Source: Baylisascaris procyonis
Lineage: Eukaryota > Nematoda > Chromadorea > Rhabditida > Ascarididae
Length of the DNA stretch: 64,000 nucleotides
NCBI GenBank assembly: GCA_037389465.1
Contig: JAZARR010000153.1
Coordinates: forward strand, 8,202,501 to 8,266,500
Direction: 5' to 3'
In this document: positions 38,133 through 55,561 of the stretch, piece by piece
Position numbering within the stretch: the first letter of the stretch is position 1
Layout of the letters: every line of letters starts with the position of its first letter
Program-made: the position numbers and the translations under genes
The notes under the pieces: model-generated
Told to the model about the DNA's origin: nothing
Database searches by the model: none
Seen by the model: the letters and a program-made list of their open reading frames with translations, nothing else

Positions 38133-38656
38133 AATCTACCAGAAATGCCTTTTTCAACAAAACAACTCAAAGGTTGCCATTTAGGTCCAATAAGATGCCT
38201 GTTGCTGCAGTCATTAAAAAAATACCGAAATTAGAAAACGAAAACATACCGACTAAATAGCATAAGCATAGAAGTAGCCATAACAGCCAGCATAGTTACT
38301 CCACCGAGGAATTGAGCGGTAACTGCTTCGTTTAGATATTGCCAATAAGTATATGGTACAAGCATTACGCTAGCCATTGTTTGCAATAGTTTTGCTCTTG
38401 CTAGTAGAACGCCAATTCGAATACCTGGGAAACGATAGACGGCAACCCTTAAAAATTCATTTCTCATTTATAAATTTTCCTAAAATTTTACTTTCATTTG
38501 GGAAATTTGTTTCTGGGAAAAATTTAAGAAGAAAAAATAAACTTGGAAAACAGAATAAATATAAATAAGAAATATTTTTTTTATAAGCATATAAATATTG
38601 CGCTACATTTGAAGCTCTAAAATACTAATAATAGACAAATGAAACAGTATTTTTAA

Positions 38657-38704
<48 letters not shown>

Positions 38705-39320
38705 CTTTTAAAGAAAATATACTCCACATAGTCTAAAGCTTTCATTCATTAACTGCGATAAGGACGGCTATTTATTGTGATCAACGGGAGGAAATGCCAT
38801 GTTTTGATAGAATCAGCAATCATAGGTTACAAGTGCCAATACAAAAACGATTGCGCGCTTCCAAAAACAATTTTAAAAAAAAATCAAGGCGATTCTACTA
38901 AATGATTTATTAAATTTCTTAATAAAGAACAATTTCTTTTAATGCACAATCTTATCAACAAACGACCTCATCACCCACTACGTATAGGTTGTACCCTGCG
39001 GAATGAGTAAGAAAGAAAGAGAAAAAAAAAAGAAAAAAAGATTTTTAAAAATACCAAGTTTCATCGTTGAGAATTTCTTGCATGGCCGGTTCATGACGAG
39101 TAGAGATACATCTTATAGAATTACCACCAATCCGATGAAGATATTCTTCAACGAGAAATGGATTAATCGACTCTGTACGGCGTACACGTCTTTTATGCGG
39201 TCGTTTCTGTGAGGAATAGCTGGTCAGAGCTGATGTGGTCGCTAGAGCACGTTGTGCCCCACGGCGACCGATTGCATCCATCAGGGCACGACCAAAGACA
39301 AGTCCTTGAAGCAGTACCAT
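37719..39320 (-). CDS. TMEM186: TMEM186 homologue, mitochondrial complex I assembly factor
   Basis: Human TMEM186 is an inner-membrane protein of the MCIA complex that helps build respiratory complex I. Exons 39320-39055, 38447-38250 and 37888 to about 37719 join in phase (at least 211 residues; human is 213). The N-terminus is Arg/Ala-rich without acidic residues at first (MVLLQGLVFGRALMDAIGRR), as expected of a mitochondrial presequence. Then come the conserved VAVYRFPGIRIGVLLARAKL, two hydrophobic segments (ASVMLVPYTYWQYL and FLGGVTMLAVMATSMLML), NRMIGVISMSES, GYLSFWGARRNK and DALPLSEANENLNDAV, all matching the family's SFWG and PLS(D/E) motifs. The C-terminal few residues are unresolved: the frame reads on to a stop at 37603 through a GA-repeat, or a weak donor at 37718 leads to an unseen exon. 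A TTGCAG acceptor-like site lies six bases before the ATG. Confidence 0.85.
38072..38132. repeat. (AAAT)n microsatellite
   Basis: Repeated AAATA units, mostly AAAT, in the second intron of TMEM186. Confidence 0.95.
38661..38702. repeat. (TA)n microsatellite
   Basis: About 20 TA dinucleotides in the first intron of TMEM186. Confidence 0.95.
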
Positions 39321-40992
39321 TGCACCTGCAATACTTCCGTAGTCACATTTTGTAAGAGGATATATGCGGATCCGCAGCAATATTTGACAACCACTAAGCT
39401 TCGTGGAGGAAACTTGCTCCGATCGTCCTTCAGCATCCCTTTCGTGCCTCGAGCTGCAAATCGGAAAAACCTTGTTCCCCCTCCCTTCCTGACAAAGCAA
39501 GATAGCGAGACGCAGTGATATGCACACGAAGGACTTCTTAGCAATGATAAAAGGGGGGAAACTTCGAAGTGCTGCAGGCGAGCAAGATTCTCGCGACCAC
39601 GGAGGGCTCTAAAACCTCCTTGCCAGGATCTCCTTCAGCCTCATGATGAGACACCCTTTCCCGATGCAACTGAACATGGCTGGAGGCAAGCCCTTCATTG
39701 TACAGTAGAAATTGAGAATTTCAGAATTCCCGTTTTAATGGGAAAGCAAAATAGAGTGGACAGTCCATTCGCCAATAAGCTGCTGGAAATTAATTGAAAT
39801 CATTGTACTTCATATAGTATGCATCCATATATGCAGCGTTACAACGCTATTGAGAATAAACACAACAATAAAACTTTGCAACGTTTATTTACGCATTGCG
39901 CAGTATTCATTATTCATATTAATCTATTCAAAACATCAGCAAATCTCGGAATGGCAGTATGGATATAGAACAATGAACTCGATGATCGGCGACCAATAAA
40001 TCGAAGGTGACCACTACATACCTTATATATACCTGTGATCCATTTGTTCGGTCTTGTACATAAATTTAAGAATTATTACTTATGAAGTTCGTAGTTTTGA
40101 CTTCTTCTTGTTCATTGGTCATCACTGGCCACTCAAAAAAGTCTCGATGACCATCATAATACTTACCAATTACCCTTGATACTGATATTGCATCATGTAC
40201 AAAACAAACATTACTTTTCAAAAGAAATACTGTTTTTTACATTGCTTTTTATCTCTTCATATCAATAAAGGACTTAAATAAGTTCAGAGCATCCTGGATT
40301 TCACCTTGGATAACGCATCTGTCCTCCCCCTTCCCACCCGTCATGTCGCTCCCTTAACGACCTTAGCCTTGACCATATCAATTCCACTATGGTTTTCATA
40401 ATAAACTGCTATTTGCATGGATTTACTGCAGAAGTGATATTGCAATGAGCAACACACTAATCGAATAGACGATAGCAATTCTTCAAGATGAATGAGGAAT
40501 ATAAAAGATCTAATAATATAACGATTACAAATAGGTAAATTATATAAAAGAACGTCAACATTACAATAACAATCAATTCTATGCGAATGGAAACGATGAA
40601 AACTATAGATAGAATTATTGCTACTTTTAGCATAATCTCTGCCGTATTCAAGCGCTTTTTTCCTTTGTTCTTCAATTCATCGAAGGAGCTTTCAGAATGG
40701 TTATCAAAGGAAATCCCCAAATAAAATCCTTTCCCAACCTAATTGAAGCCGTTTGAATTTGTAAGCTTTCATTTCGATTACAGTAAAATTTCTAGAAAAT
40801 AATAATAAGTAAGGAATAGAATGGAATGAAGTGTGAAAAAATATCAAAAAATAATTGCTATACAATGTTACTCTTACATTAGACAATAATAAATTATATT
40901 CAAATTAAGATCGACTAGAGATTTCTAATGCGTCAAAAAGAATATATAGACAAACAACCGCATATTAAGGCATACAATCACATATATGAATA
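39321..40992. other. Spacer between PGS1 and TMEM186
   Basis: The 200-300 bases next to TMEM186 are richer in G+C and may hold its promoter or leader; the TMEM186 frame stays open upstream to 39527. Beyond 39720 the sequence is AT-rich with no exon pattern. Confidence 0.5.
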
Positions 40993-42880
40993 TCAAAAGA
41001 AATTTCGAATATAGCGCGCAAATAAGCGTACCCATCTGGGTACAGCATGATCCGGTCGAAGGAACGTACTCGCTTCAACTGCCGAGCTCCATTCCATCAA
41101 ACGACTATGCTCCTGAAAGCCTTGCCAGATCAAGAGGCATCCTTGGCACCCTTTTTTTAGTTACTGCAACCTCAAAGACGATCCCTTTCCTCCAGAAAAG
41201 ACCTGGCACGGAAAAAACTTCCAGGTTATAGTAGGCGTAACAGGGGACACAAGATAACTGCAATAAAACATCCTTAGCTCGATGCGTCTCAATTAAATAT
41301 CTTCTGCACATTATACTTACACATTCAGAGAAAAACTCTAGCTATGATCTGCTCACTTGCGCAACCCATAGGAAGACCAATAAATTAGCTATTGACTAGA
41401 CGATACAAAAAACATATAATGTGCATTTTTTAAACGGAAAGGTCGAATAAAAATTAACATACTGATTTAAGGCGATTTTTGAGGTGTTCGTTGCTAGTTA
41501 CAATCAGCAATTGTGCCTCCAGATCGCGATGCACAGAACGATAGCCTGTAATATGCACATCAGTGAAAATCTGGCGACAGGTGAAACATAAATGAATGAA
41601 AGAATACGGTGATAGAACATGCAGTCGAAGTGTCCGTTAGTGAAATCAACCTAAAGCAACTTTCTCCAGAATCTGTTTCAGGAAGTTACATAGAACAATC
41701 ACCTCTCTTTGGCGGATATTCAAATGATTTGAAAAAGCCTCTCGACCAATATTTGACTCGCAATAACGCGAGCAGATGATTTTTCTTTCTCTAATAAAAC
41801 TATCAGTTAAAAGGCATTCGATCAAAACTTTCTAGATTCCCTCCTCATTATTTAAGAATCCACCTTTTAATTCCTAGTAGTAATCATTGGAATCGCATGC
41901 AAATATCCACACAAAAAGGATACAAAAAGTGAGGGCACCCTGAATTTCATTTGAGGTCAGATTTAAAGACCACTTTGGATGAGTCAAGTATCATGAAACA
42001 AAATAGTTCGTTAGATATATATTCTTCATCCTTCCCTGCAACTCATCCACTACTCATAACTACATCCCACCCGTCATCCCAACCATTTTTCGCATTACTT
42101 ACCATAATTGGATGAGCCAACTAGAGTGGCTGAAAGCGGTGACTTGCTCGACTCAATCCACAAACCCTTCGCATGATATGTCCATCCTGGACGAGTGTAT
42201 TCGAACATTCGCACTTCTGAACGCATCGTTCGAAAGAACAGCTCTGAGACAACAACGTACAGCGATGGTACATAACCCGATAAGCCTGAACCATTATAGA
42301 ATCCGTTGGCCTGAAAAATTCACACATGCTAATCTTTTGCCTTAACACGAGGGTTTCTGTAAGGATGAAAATCACCTGAAGAGTCGAAATTAATAAAGAG
42401 AGAGAAAAAGTGATAAGAAGAAATCCCAAATTCCGGGCGGCTTATACTCCTGATCGACTTTCCTTATCCATCAACACTTACCAGCAAATTCTATTCGAAA
42501 AAATGAAATATATAAAATATACCTGAGGAGATGCAAATAAAATATTCATCGCATATTTTCCTTTCTTCGATATTAAACATCCATAATCATCAACGAAATT
42601 GAAATAACCCGAAGTGAGTGTTAATATCGACGAATTATCCTTAAAGCGATTTTTTCAATAAATTTATTAATACGACAATATGATATATAATTACAATCAA
42701 TATTAGTACAGCGTACCTTCCCTCATATTACAATCATGTAGGTGAGTTCCAGACTTAGTTAATTCAGTTTCGAAAACCTGTGTTCGGACCTCATCATAAG
42801 GTGGCATCGACAACACCTGAGTTTGCTAATTATTCAGCAATTCAGCAAAGACGTGGCACACCTTATCGACAATTTAAATA

Positions 42881-42921
<41 letters not shown>

Positions 42922-42959
42922 TTAGACTAGACCTCCGTGAGGTGCATATATTTGAATTA

Positions 42960-43046
<87 letters not shown>

Positions 43047-46000
43047 ATGCGTTCATCCCCAAATCTTTCCAAGCTTATACCAATACTATAACATGAGCAC
43101 TCAGATAACATAAACTACATCGATTGCTCAGCGTATTTGATCAGCAAATCCGACTGCCACAAATAAACCTGTAATAAGCCAAATTACCTGACTAGAGAAG
43201 AGTTGGGTAAGAAAATCGTTCTCCTGATTCAACGAAAACATGCCCATCTGTATCAATGGATACACTCTCGTGTCACTATCACTGGTCTCATCAACGGAGA
43301 ACGGCTTCACGGAAGGCAATGAATCCAAGACGTTCAATACTCGAGATTGGATCATTGCCGCATAATCACAAAGTTTTCCTAAAATTATGTCCTTTGAAAT
43401 AAACATATCATCTCATTCGTAATTGAGTAATCTTAAGCGTGCAGCAAATATTTCATTGCCTTCGAAGAACTATAAGCTTATTTCTTCTCTCTTTTCCCCT
43501 CCTTACTTGCAAATAACCAATTTTATTTTTTAAAGAAAGAATAATTCATGAATATGTATGTGGACACATACATATGTACATCAGATGTATGGCACTTCAA
43601 CTCGCTGAGAGAGAAGAGTGAATTCGAAGAGAAGGAATGCACGGATTCCCACCTTGGAAGGAAGAAATGGATTCGAAACGAGCTGTAGTAAGCAGAATGA
43701 ATTCGACGACTTACGCTGAATACGTAAACGAATTGTTATAGTCGAAAAAAACAAGGAAGTTTACCTCGATAAGGGTGCACATCACACCTCGGATCGATCT
43801 CAACTGATCCGTCACTTTTCAGGATATAAGAGCATGAGCTGACCGCGTCGACTAACCGTTCGAAGAAATCGGCGAGTTGACGACTTCCTTCAATCAACAC
43901 GTAGCGATCTTGTCGACAAGTGAAATACGACTCCGACAAATTTGCACTGAAATTTGCATATTTCAATACAACCCTATCGCATTATCATTCCTTTTATATG
44001 CAAATATAGTGCCTTCACTACGAAACATTCAGACAGCATGAACGGATGAGGGAAGAATTATATGCGATACTTCGAATAATCTCAGCTTGAAATATTCTAT
44101 TCTAAAGTTGAAAAACATAGTAATTTTTTCTATGCAATCAATATTTTATACATATAAGATCATTCAACAAAGTAATAGCATGTGTTGGATTTGATTTTTC
44201 CTCAGTTCTCTAGATTAAAACTAATTCCAACCTGCAAACTATCACCTCACTTATTGACAAAAAGATACGGCAACTAATGACGCACACCATTCATCAATTT
44301 TTTTCGATCTTCGAGGTATCATCCCAATTTATCGACTATTTGCTGATCGATTAAGCTCCTCTCCACATTGCAGAACCTATTTGATGGCTTAAATAAACAT
44401 CTACATGCTTCACCAAAATAAAATACCAACTTAAGGGTGCCACGAAAGTGAATTCAAGGAAAGAAGTAATGAGCTCTTCGCTTAAAACAGCTAGATCCCA
44501 GTTAGAGATTTATTTAGGTGGATAAACTTAGTACAATCTTTCCATCCTCTTAGCCACTACAACTTACTTGTTATTTAATGCAATAAACAAGCGTATAATA
44601 AATACCCGCTAATTAAGATGCTATTGTCGAAAATATAAAGCTTCATATGTTGCAATCCGACAATTTCATTCGTCCTTTCAGGTAGGAACCTCTTTAATAG
44701 ACCACGTAGATAAGGCGTATGGAATAAATAAACGGAAGCTCGAGGGGTTAACCTGTAAGCTTCATTAAGAGAGTTTAAAGACCAGAAAACACCTGATGGG
44801 TGGTCTCTTTCATTTATGCCCCTTTAGCAACTATAACAGATAATCGCTTTTCCTTTAAGCCTTTATTAGTATTTTCCAGCGTATACTATCTATTTTCATC
44901 TCAAAATCTAAATGAATTTCTAGAGAAACTTTAGTAAAAGAAATTTCTTTCATAAATGATCTGGAATAAATCGATCTAATTCCACGTCTATATTCACCAT
45001 TTTTTTTCAAACTCCAAAAAAATTTAGAGAGGAAAATTTGTAAATCTAAAAAAAAAATTTATTGAAAAATTTTCTAAATTAAAACGAAAATTAAAATAAG
45101 TAAACTCTCGAAAATTCGTTCTAGAAAATAAATTATAAATATTGGAGAATACCTTTTAAGTAAGGCAACTGAACTTTTTTCACCGTCACGCGTTCCTCTT
45201 AAATAATCGATCAATATATTCATTCGTAATTTAGGATATCGTATTAATGCTTCATCTAATTCATTAACCTGAAGCAACAAAAAAAAGAGATACAATTTAG
45301 ACATCCATCAACAACTTTTTAATTAAAATTTTTCGATGATCTAATAAATTCGCATTTAATTCATTCATAAATTTTGAAATCTAAAAGAATATCGAATATA
45401 GAAATTGAAAGAGTAACTTACCAAATTTCGCTCAAGTATTCCATTGCCAAGATATAGCGTCGAAAGTATTATACGTTCTTTAGCATCTCTTGTTAGCTTC
45501 TATAAATATATAAATAAGGTTGGCAATTGACATATATAATATATAAATTGGTTAGTAACTTATTTTAAACCCATATACAATCGAATCCCACCTCCCGATG
45601 CCATATAAGCTACAAAAAAAAATCCGCTTCATAACCGAGCATCAAAAAAAAAAACAAAAATCTGTGATATAAAACCCTTTTTCATCGGCTATTTTAGTTC
45701 AAAGTCAGTATACGCTCAACTTGTAGAGAACCACCTGACACACCACAAGTGGAATGGAGAGGTCAAATCAAGGAAGGTAAGATAGTGCTTACTTACCTGT
45801 ACTTGCAGGAATTGATTTAACTTTACCAATACCCAAAAAAATGACAATTTTGCCAACAAGAATTAGAGGAATCATCAAGACCTAAACAACTGTCGTCCAA
45901 GTAGTCAAAAAATGAGGTCTTTAGGCTATTCTACTAATAGATCTTCGGGTAAGTTCCATTATTAAAGTTTGCTTTTCAAGTTCGAAACATTTATAAGAGT

Positions 46001-46297
46001 CCAATTAAAATCCGTTCCAAAAAAAAACTGCAACAATTTTCAACGTATGTAAACAAAATAAATAAAAAAAAAGACGCGGAAGATGTTTGCTTTCTTCTCA
46101 AACATCATTAAATCAACAAGCCTCAATCCTCATTTGCATATGTGACATATATTTGCATATAACAAATGCAAAATGCAAAATCAACTCACAATAAGCGTAT
46201 CATAGAATTGTCGAGGTGTTTCAATAATTTTAACACAATCGGCATCGATTGCAATTGAACGAAGTTGATCGATAAGGTGTTGTATATCATCCATCAT
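40993..46297 (-). CDS. pgs-1: CDP-diacylglycerol--glycerol-3-phosphate 3-phosphatidyltransferase (PGS1)
   Basis: PGS1 makes phosphatidylglycerophosphate in mitochondria, the committed step to cardiolipin; it belongs to the phospholipase D (HKD) superfamily. Ten exons join in phase: 46297-46190, 45499-45422, 45268-45153, 44752-44606, 43946-43765, 43378-43188, 42639-42523, 42310-42103, 41545-41463 and 41112-40993 (449 residues). Key blocks: [54 protein letters not shown]; the first HKD motif HMKLYIFD followed by [41 protein letters not shown]; and the second catalytic block [16 protein letters not shown] followed by [19 protein letters not shown]. The last exon ends [15 protein letters not shown] and stop. 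The start is the ATG-ATG at 46297; an in-frame TAG lies just upstream. The chosen N-terminus is not an obvious mitochondrial presequence, so a further 5' exon is possible. Confidence 0.93.
42883..43042. repeat. Two (TA)n microsatellites
   Basis: TA runs at about 42883-42916 and 42963-43042, separated by about 45 bases of unique sequence, in an intron of the PGS1 gene. Long Tyr-Ile frames across them are an artefact of the repeat. Confidence 0.95.
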
Positions 46298-48081
46298 GTG
46301 ATCGCAAATCTAATACGGTCGAAGATTTTGACGCGGATGAAATAAACGCATCTGAAAAATATCGATAAATATCATTTTTTTTTTGTTGAAGGATGTAAAA
46401 GTAATAAGGTCATCACGTCATCGAGTTCGAACAGCGTCAAATCTACTGAAAGAAAATAAATCAAATAATTCCATGGTGACGGGTATCAATTATCACTTCA
46501 ATCCACCGTTAAATATAAAAGTTGTAACTTACCTATATAATAATTTCGGATCACTACTTCCGTTCGGTCTTGTATTGTTTTGAAGCTTTCAGAGGTTGTT
46601 TTTAGCACTCGAATCGGTGTCCACACACGATGGTTCATTCGTTAGACATGCTTTACCTATACGAATTCATTTATTGAAGGTATAATTTACAAAAAACACC
46701 GCCGCCTTCTTGTATCATCAACTCGTTTGAGATTCCATCACAAGGCTCACCTATCCTCGTCCCCCTAGCTACCGTTTATTAATCTATAGATGTACCTAGA
46801 ATAAATAGTTCTCCCAGGACTAACAATAATATAACGATCAATCAATGTTTAAATATTTAAATATACTTCATATAAAAAATAATCGAAACACTAATGCACT
46901 AGATCGTTTTTCTTGAATAAAACGAGCAAAAAGAATTTCCAGAAAAACATTCGATTACATACACTCGTAGAAGAGGACCGATCCCAATGAAACTTTTTAT
47001 GCAATAATTTTAAAAAAAAAGTTTAAGAGCGATTTTTACAACTTGCATAATACGCACTAATTTAATGGATTACAATCCTCTCTCTCTATACGGTAGGGGC
47101 GAACGAATTTGAACAAAATTCTAAGCATAGTTCAATTTGAAAGGTGGAAAATGTTTGAGCAGAATTATTTTATGAGAAGTCATTTCTGATTATCTAGAAA
47201 ACGGCCAAGGGTTTAGGCTCCAGATACGCCGGAGATGGTAGAGCACAAAAATTTTCTCTCCAAACCATTCAATGCCTATAAAAATTCAGGAAGTGGTCCA
47301 TAACGCTGTATCCGGAAATGAGTCAGGATAGTCCGTAATATTTTGGTCAGGATAGTGGGAGAATCCTTAGTATCACCATCCAAGGAGGATTAGTCCGTAG
47401 CTGTAGCTTTAACCATATAATCGTAGGGACCATGGCGCCATTTCTGTCCAGGCCCGATTTCTGCATATTTTTAATTCTAATGTGGCAGTGGCAATAGCCC
47501 TACATTTTAATTCGCGCTGACAAATGCGCCTCAGGTATTCTAGAGGTTTCCGCAGCCAATTACCTGGTACTTCCTTGGCGGACAAATGCGCCTTGTGCGT
47601 TTCACTTGTGAATAACTGTCATGTACAATATCGCAATAATTGTGAGTTTTCTGGTCTCTCTTATGTTTATGTAATTATTTTTCATTTTATTACCACAAAG
47701 GTACCTCACGGGTATGTTATATGGGATGAATTCGTGTCTTTTTAAAGCTCACGATGAATTCTATTCCTTTTCTTGTGACCTTTAGGCAAGTTTCCCACCT
47801 ACTTTTGTTCTTCAATGAATCTACACCCATTTTCTTTATTCGCATTTAGTATTATCGTCGTTTCATTTGTAGTTCTGTTTTTGATGTCTTTTAATGGTAC
47901 GAAACGTGGCCACCGATCGCATTCTTATTTGTTGACAACTGCAGATTCCCTTCTTACTACGGATATGGCCACGCATTTCCCAGTGTTGTTGTCAAACGGC
48001 CGGATATGCCTTACGTTGTTCTTGCGTCCTAATTGTTTTCTCCGGAAAGGTTTGATAGTTGTTGACAGCTGATCAATTTCA
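46298..48081. other. Spacer between divergent PGS1 and GALT genes
   Basis: PGS1 and GALT are transcribed away from each other, so both promoters should lie here. The words GTCAGGATAGT and GATTAGTCCGTAG recur loosely at about 47320-47400, and a GGCTCCAGATACGCCGGAG hairpin lies at about 47216-47234. No exon is supported. Confidence 0.45.
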
Positions 48082-48095
48082 GTGCGTAACCTTGA

Positions 48096-53188
<5,093 letters not shown>

Positions 53189-54489
53189 TAGTTTTTTATG
53201 AGTTAATAAGTTGCCACCAACATCCTTCGTGTTTTGATCTCATTAGACAATGGTAATCTTTGAGTGGATTGTCGGGATTCCTGTTGTTCGTTATATGTGA
53301 GGATGAGCAACGAGCGATAAATCGACATGAACGCTTACTATATGAGATCGTTTTTAAAGATAGAAGGACTTAAAGCAACGGGATTGTCGCATATTTTTAT
53401 TGGCATCCAAATGTATCGCTGACCTTAACGAAGAAAGAACATCGGAACGTCAAAAGAAATTGTAGTTATGAAACGTTTTCCAGCAAGGAACCAGCCTCAA
53501 AAAAACTTAAAAAGTTTTCTGAGATGAAAAGTATAGAGGTAACGGTCGGATGGAAGAAAGGGAAGGAGAAGCAGCTCTGCGCTAGTTATCAGTGGGCAGG
53601 ATCGTTCCTGTGGTATGGGAATTTCTTGCATCGATCCGTTCATGAATTATATGCTCGCGATCATTTATAATGCTTTATGAATTATATTCCATAGACAGAT
53701 GAACAATGATTTCAATGGGAGCAGCTTATTTAAATTGTAGGCTGCTGCGATGTTACGAGAACAAAATGAGGTTCATTATTTGGAACGTCAGTCCACTTCC
53801 ACGCCGATCTCATCCTGAATTTGATATATATATATACATATGTCCTGAAATTATTCGGCCATTGGAATGTATAAATCTTATAACACTTATATTGAGTATT
53901 TTAGGCCTAAATTTTTGTATAATTAAAGTAATTGTTCGAAATAAATCGATGCTTATTTCATTTTTCTCAATACAACATATCACCTATTTGAATATCAGGT
54001 GTGCCTTCTTAATAAAGGATGAAAAATAAGAAAAAAGAAAAGCAGATCGATCGTCTTTTTATGAAGCTCTTCTTTGATAGTAAGTGATTAACCGTATTGG
54101 CGACAATGAAATATCCCTTTATTCGTCCTATCTACCATATATACTTGCAATATACAGGACATAACAAAGACAAGAGTTTAATATATGAGATGAAATGAAA
54201 CGATAGAAGATATGATCATTTTATTTCGGCAATGAAATATGTACCATTTAAAGTGAAGAAGGATTGCTATAGTTATTCACATACGGTGAATTCGATATGA
54301 TATTTCCATGTGAGAATGCGGCTTCGACTTTTCGTCGCATTTCCTTAAAATTTAAATTTTAGATTTATTCATTCAAGCCATTCTTATTGACTCAACTATT
54401 GGAACGTTGCGTATTATATCAAGAAACGTCAAAGAAATGGAAAAATGAAAAAGATTCAGTGCCTCCTTCAGGACAACAACTTGTTTGGA
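53189..54489. other. Spacer downstream of GALT
   Basis: No supported gene. It is AT-rich, with only a short TA run near 53824. Confidence 0.55.
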
Positions 54490-55124
54490 TTAGTCCCAAT
54501 GACTACGTCAATACCAGGCCTTGGATTTAAAAACACCGTCGGCACTAGTGCAAAGAATGATGGCACCCTGACTGCGAACCACGAACGGAGCCGAACTCCG
54601 TGCCCCCCTTCCCCCATTGCGCACGCACCACTACCGTTCCTGGCTTTCTCTCAAGGGAATAACTAGAAAACTTGTAGTCGGGGCATGCAGCTTTTTTTCC
54701 GTCGTTTAACTCAGAGCGTAAAATGATGCACCCATGCAAAATCTCACCTCAATCGAAGAGGGATAAATGCACTTGACGGATTGGCCGTCATTCTCTGCAA
54801 TCGTGCAGTATCGCATCACGGAAACTCGAGAACTCATAATTGAAGCATACAATTTTTTATCACCATTCAACTCGAAATGTTAAAATATTGCATCATTGAA
54901 AATATCAGCACAACTGAAGAGTTGAATGATGGGAAAAAGCTGTATGTTTCTATATTCGGTTGGATGGGGTGTAGAGTACAGTAGTGGTGCGTACGCACTA
55001 GAGGACAGGAGTTCAGCTCCGTTCGCGGTTCGCAGCGAGCTGCGATTGTGCCATCGTTCTCTGCAGTTGTGCCGATGGTATGTTTACATCGAAGGTCCAG
55101 TATTGTCGCAGTCATTGGGACTAT
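54490..55124. mobile_element. Foldback (long inverted-repeat) element, copy 2
   Basis: The same family as 50931-51480 but with longer arms. Left end TAGTCCCAATGACT (54490) pairs with right end AGTCATTGGGACTA (to 55123). Inside are the shared blocks CTGACTGCGAACCACGAACG (left) and GTTCGCGGTTCGCAG (right). The centre lies near 54800. Arms are diverged and there is no coding capacity. It lies between GALT and the 3' end of rpe-1. Confidence 0.85.
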
Positions 55125-55561
55125 ACTACATGCGTATCTTTGGAGCACAGTACTGAACTGCCTTCCCGTAGCCTTTGGAATTCAACACTTTTCCTGAACG
55201 CAGAAAGTTGAGACCACTGTCGATCTACCTAAACTGCAGTGATGCCTGAATAGGACTTCTTGAACCAAATTACTGAACATTTAATTACCGCAACTTCCGC
55301 AGCCTTTGTTGACATTGCATTCAGCGACAATTTATGTCGTTTGCATCCTTCATATTCCTATTCCGACATGTATCAGACATAAAGACATTTGCCCGACATA
55401 TCTTTATTCCTCCGTATTCCGTCACCAATCCCCATGCCCTAGGAAGCAGGAATTCTGCGCCTATATGAAGATAAGAATAATCTTCGTATCGGATTCAAAG
55501 AGTTTCTTTCCCTTTGCGATATTAAGCGCGTCCGATCAGCAATATTATAAGAAACACTAAC

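Noticed and set aside
38140..38210. Possible extra TMEM186 exon (RNRHLIGPKWQPL)
   Set aside because: It has an acceptor, but joining the flanking exons directly keeps phase and matches the family across the junction, so the extra piece is not needed.
42780..43111. Open frames of about 100 codons on both strands
   Set aside because: They are mostly Tyr-Ile repeats from (TA)n tracts inside a PGS1 intron.
55300..55400. Candidate last exon of rpe-1 (SLNAMSTKAAEVAVIK)
   Set aside because: It resembles the C-terminal helix, but no acceptor precedes it and similarity is slight.
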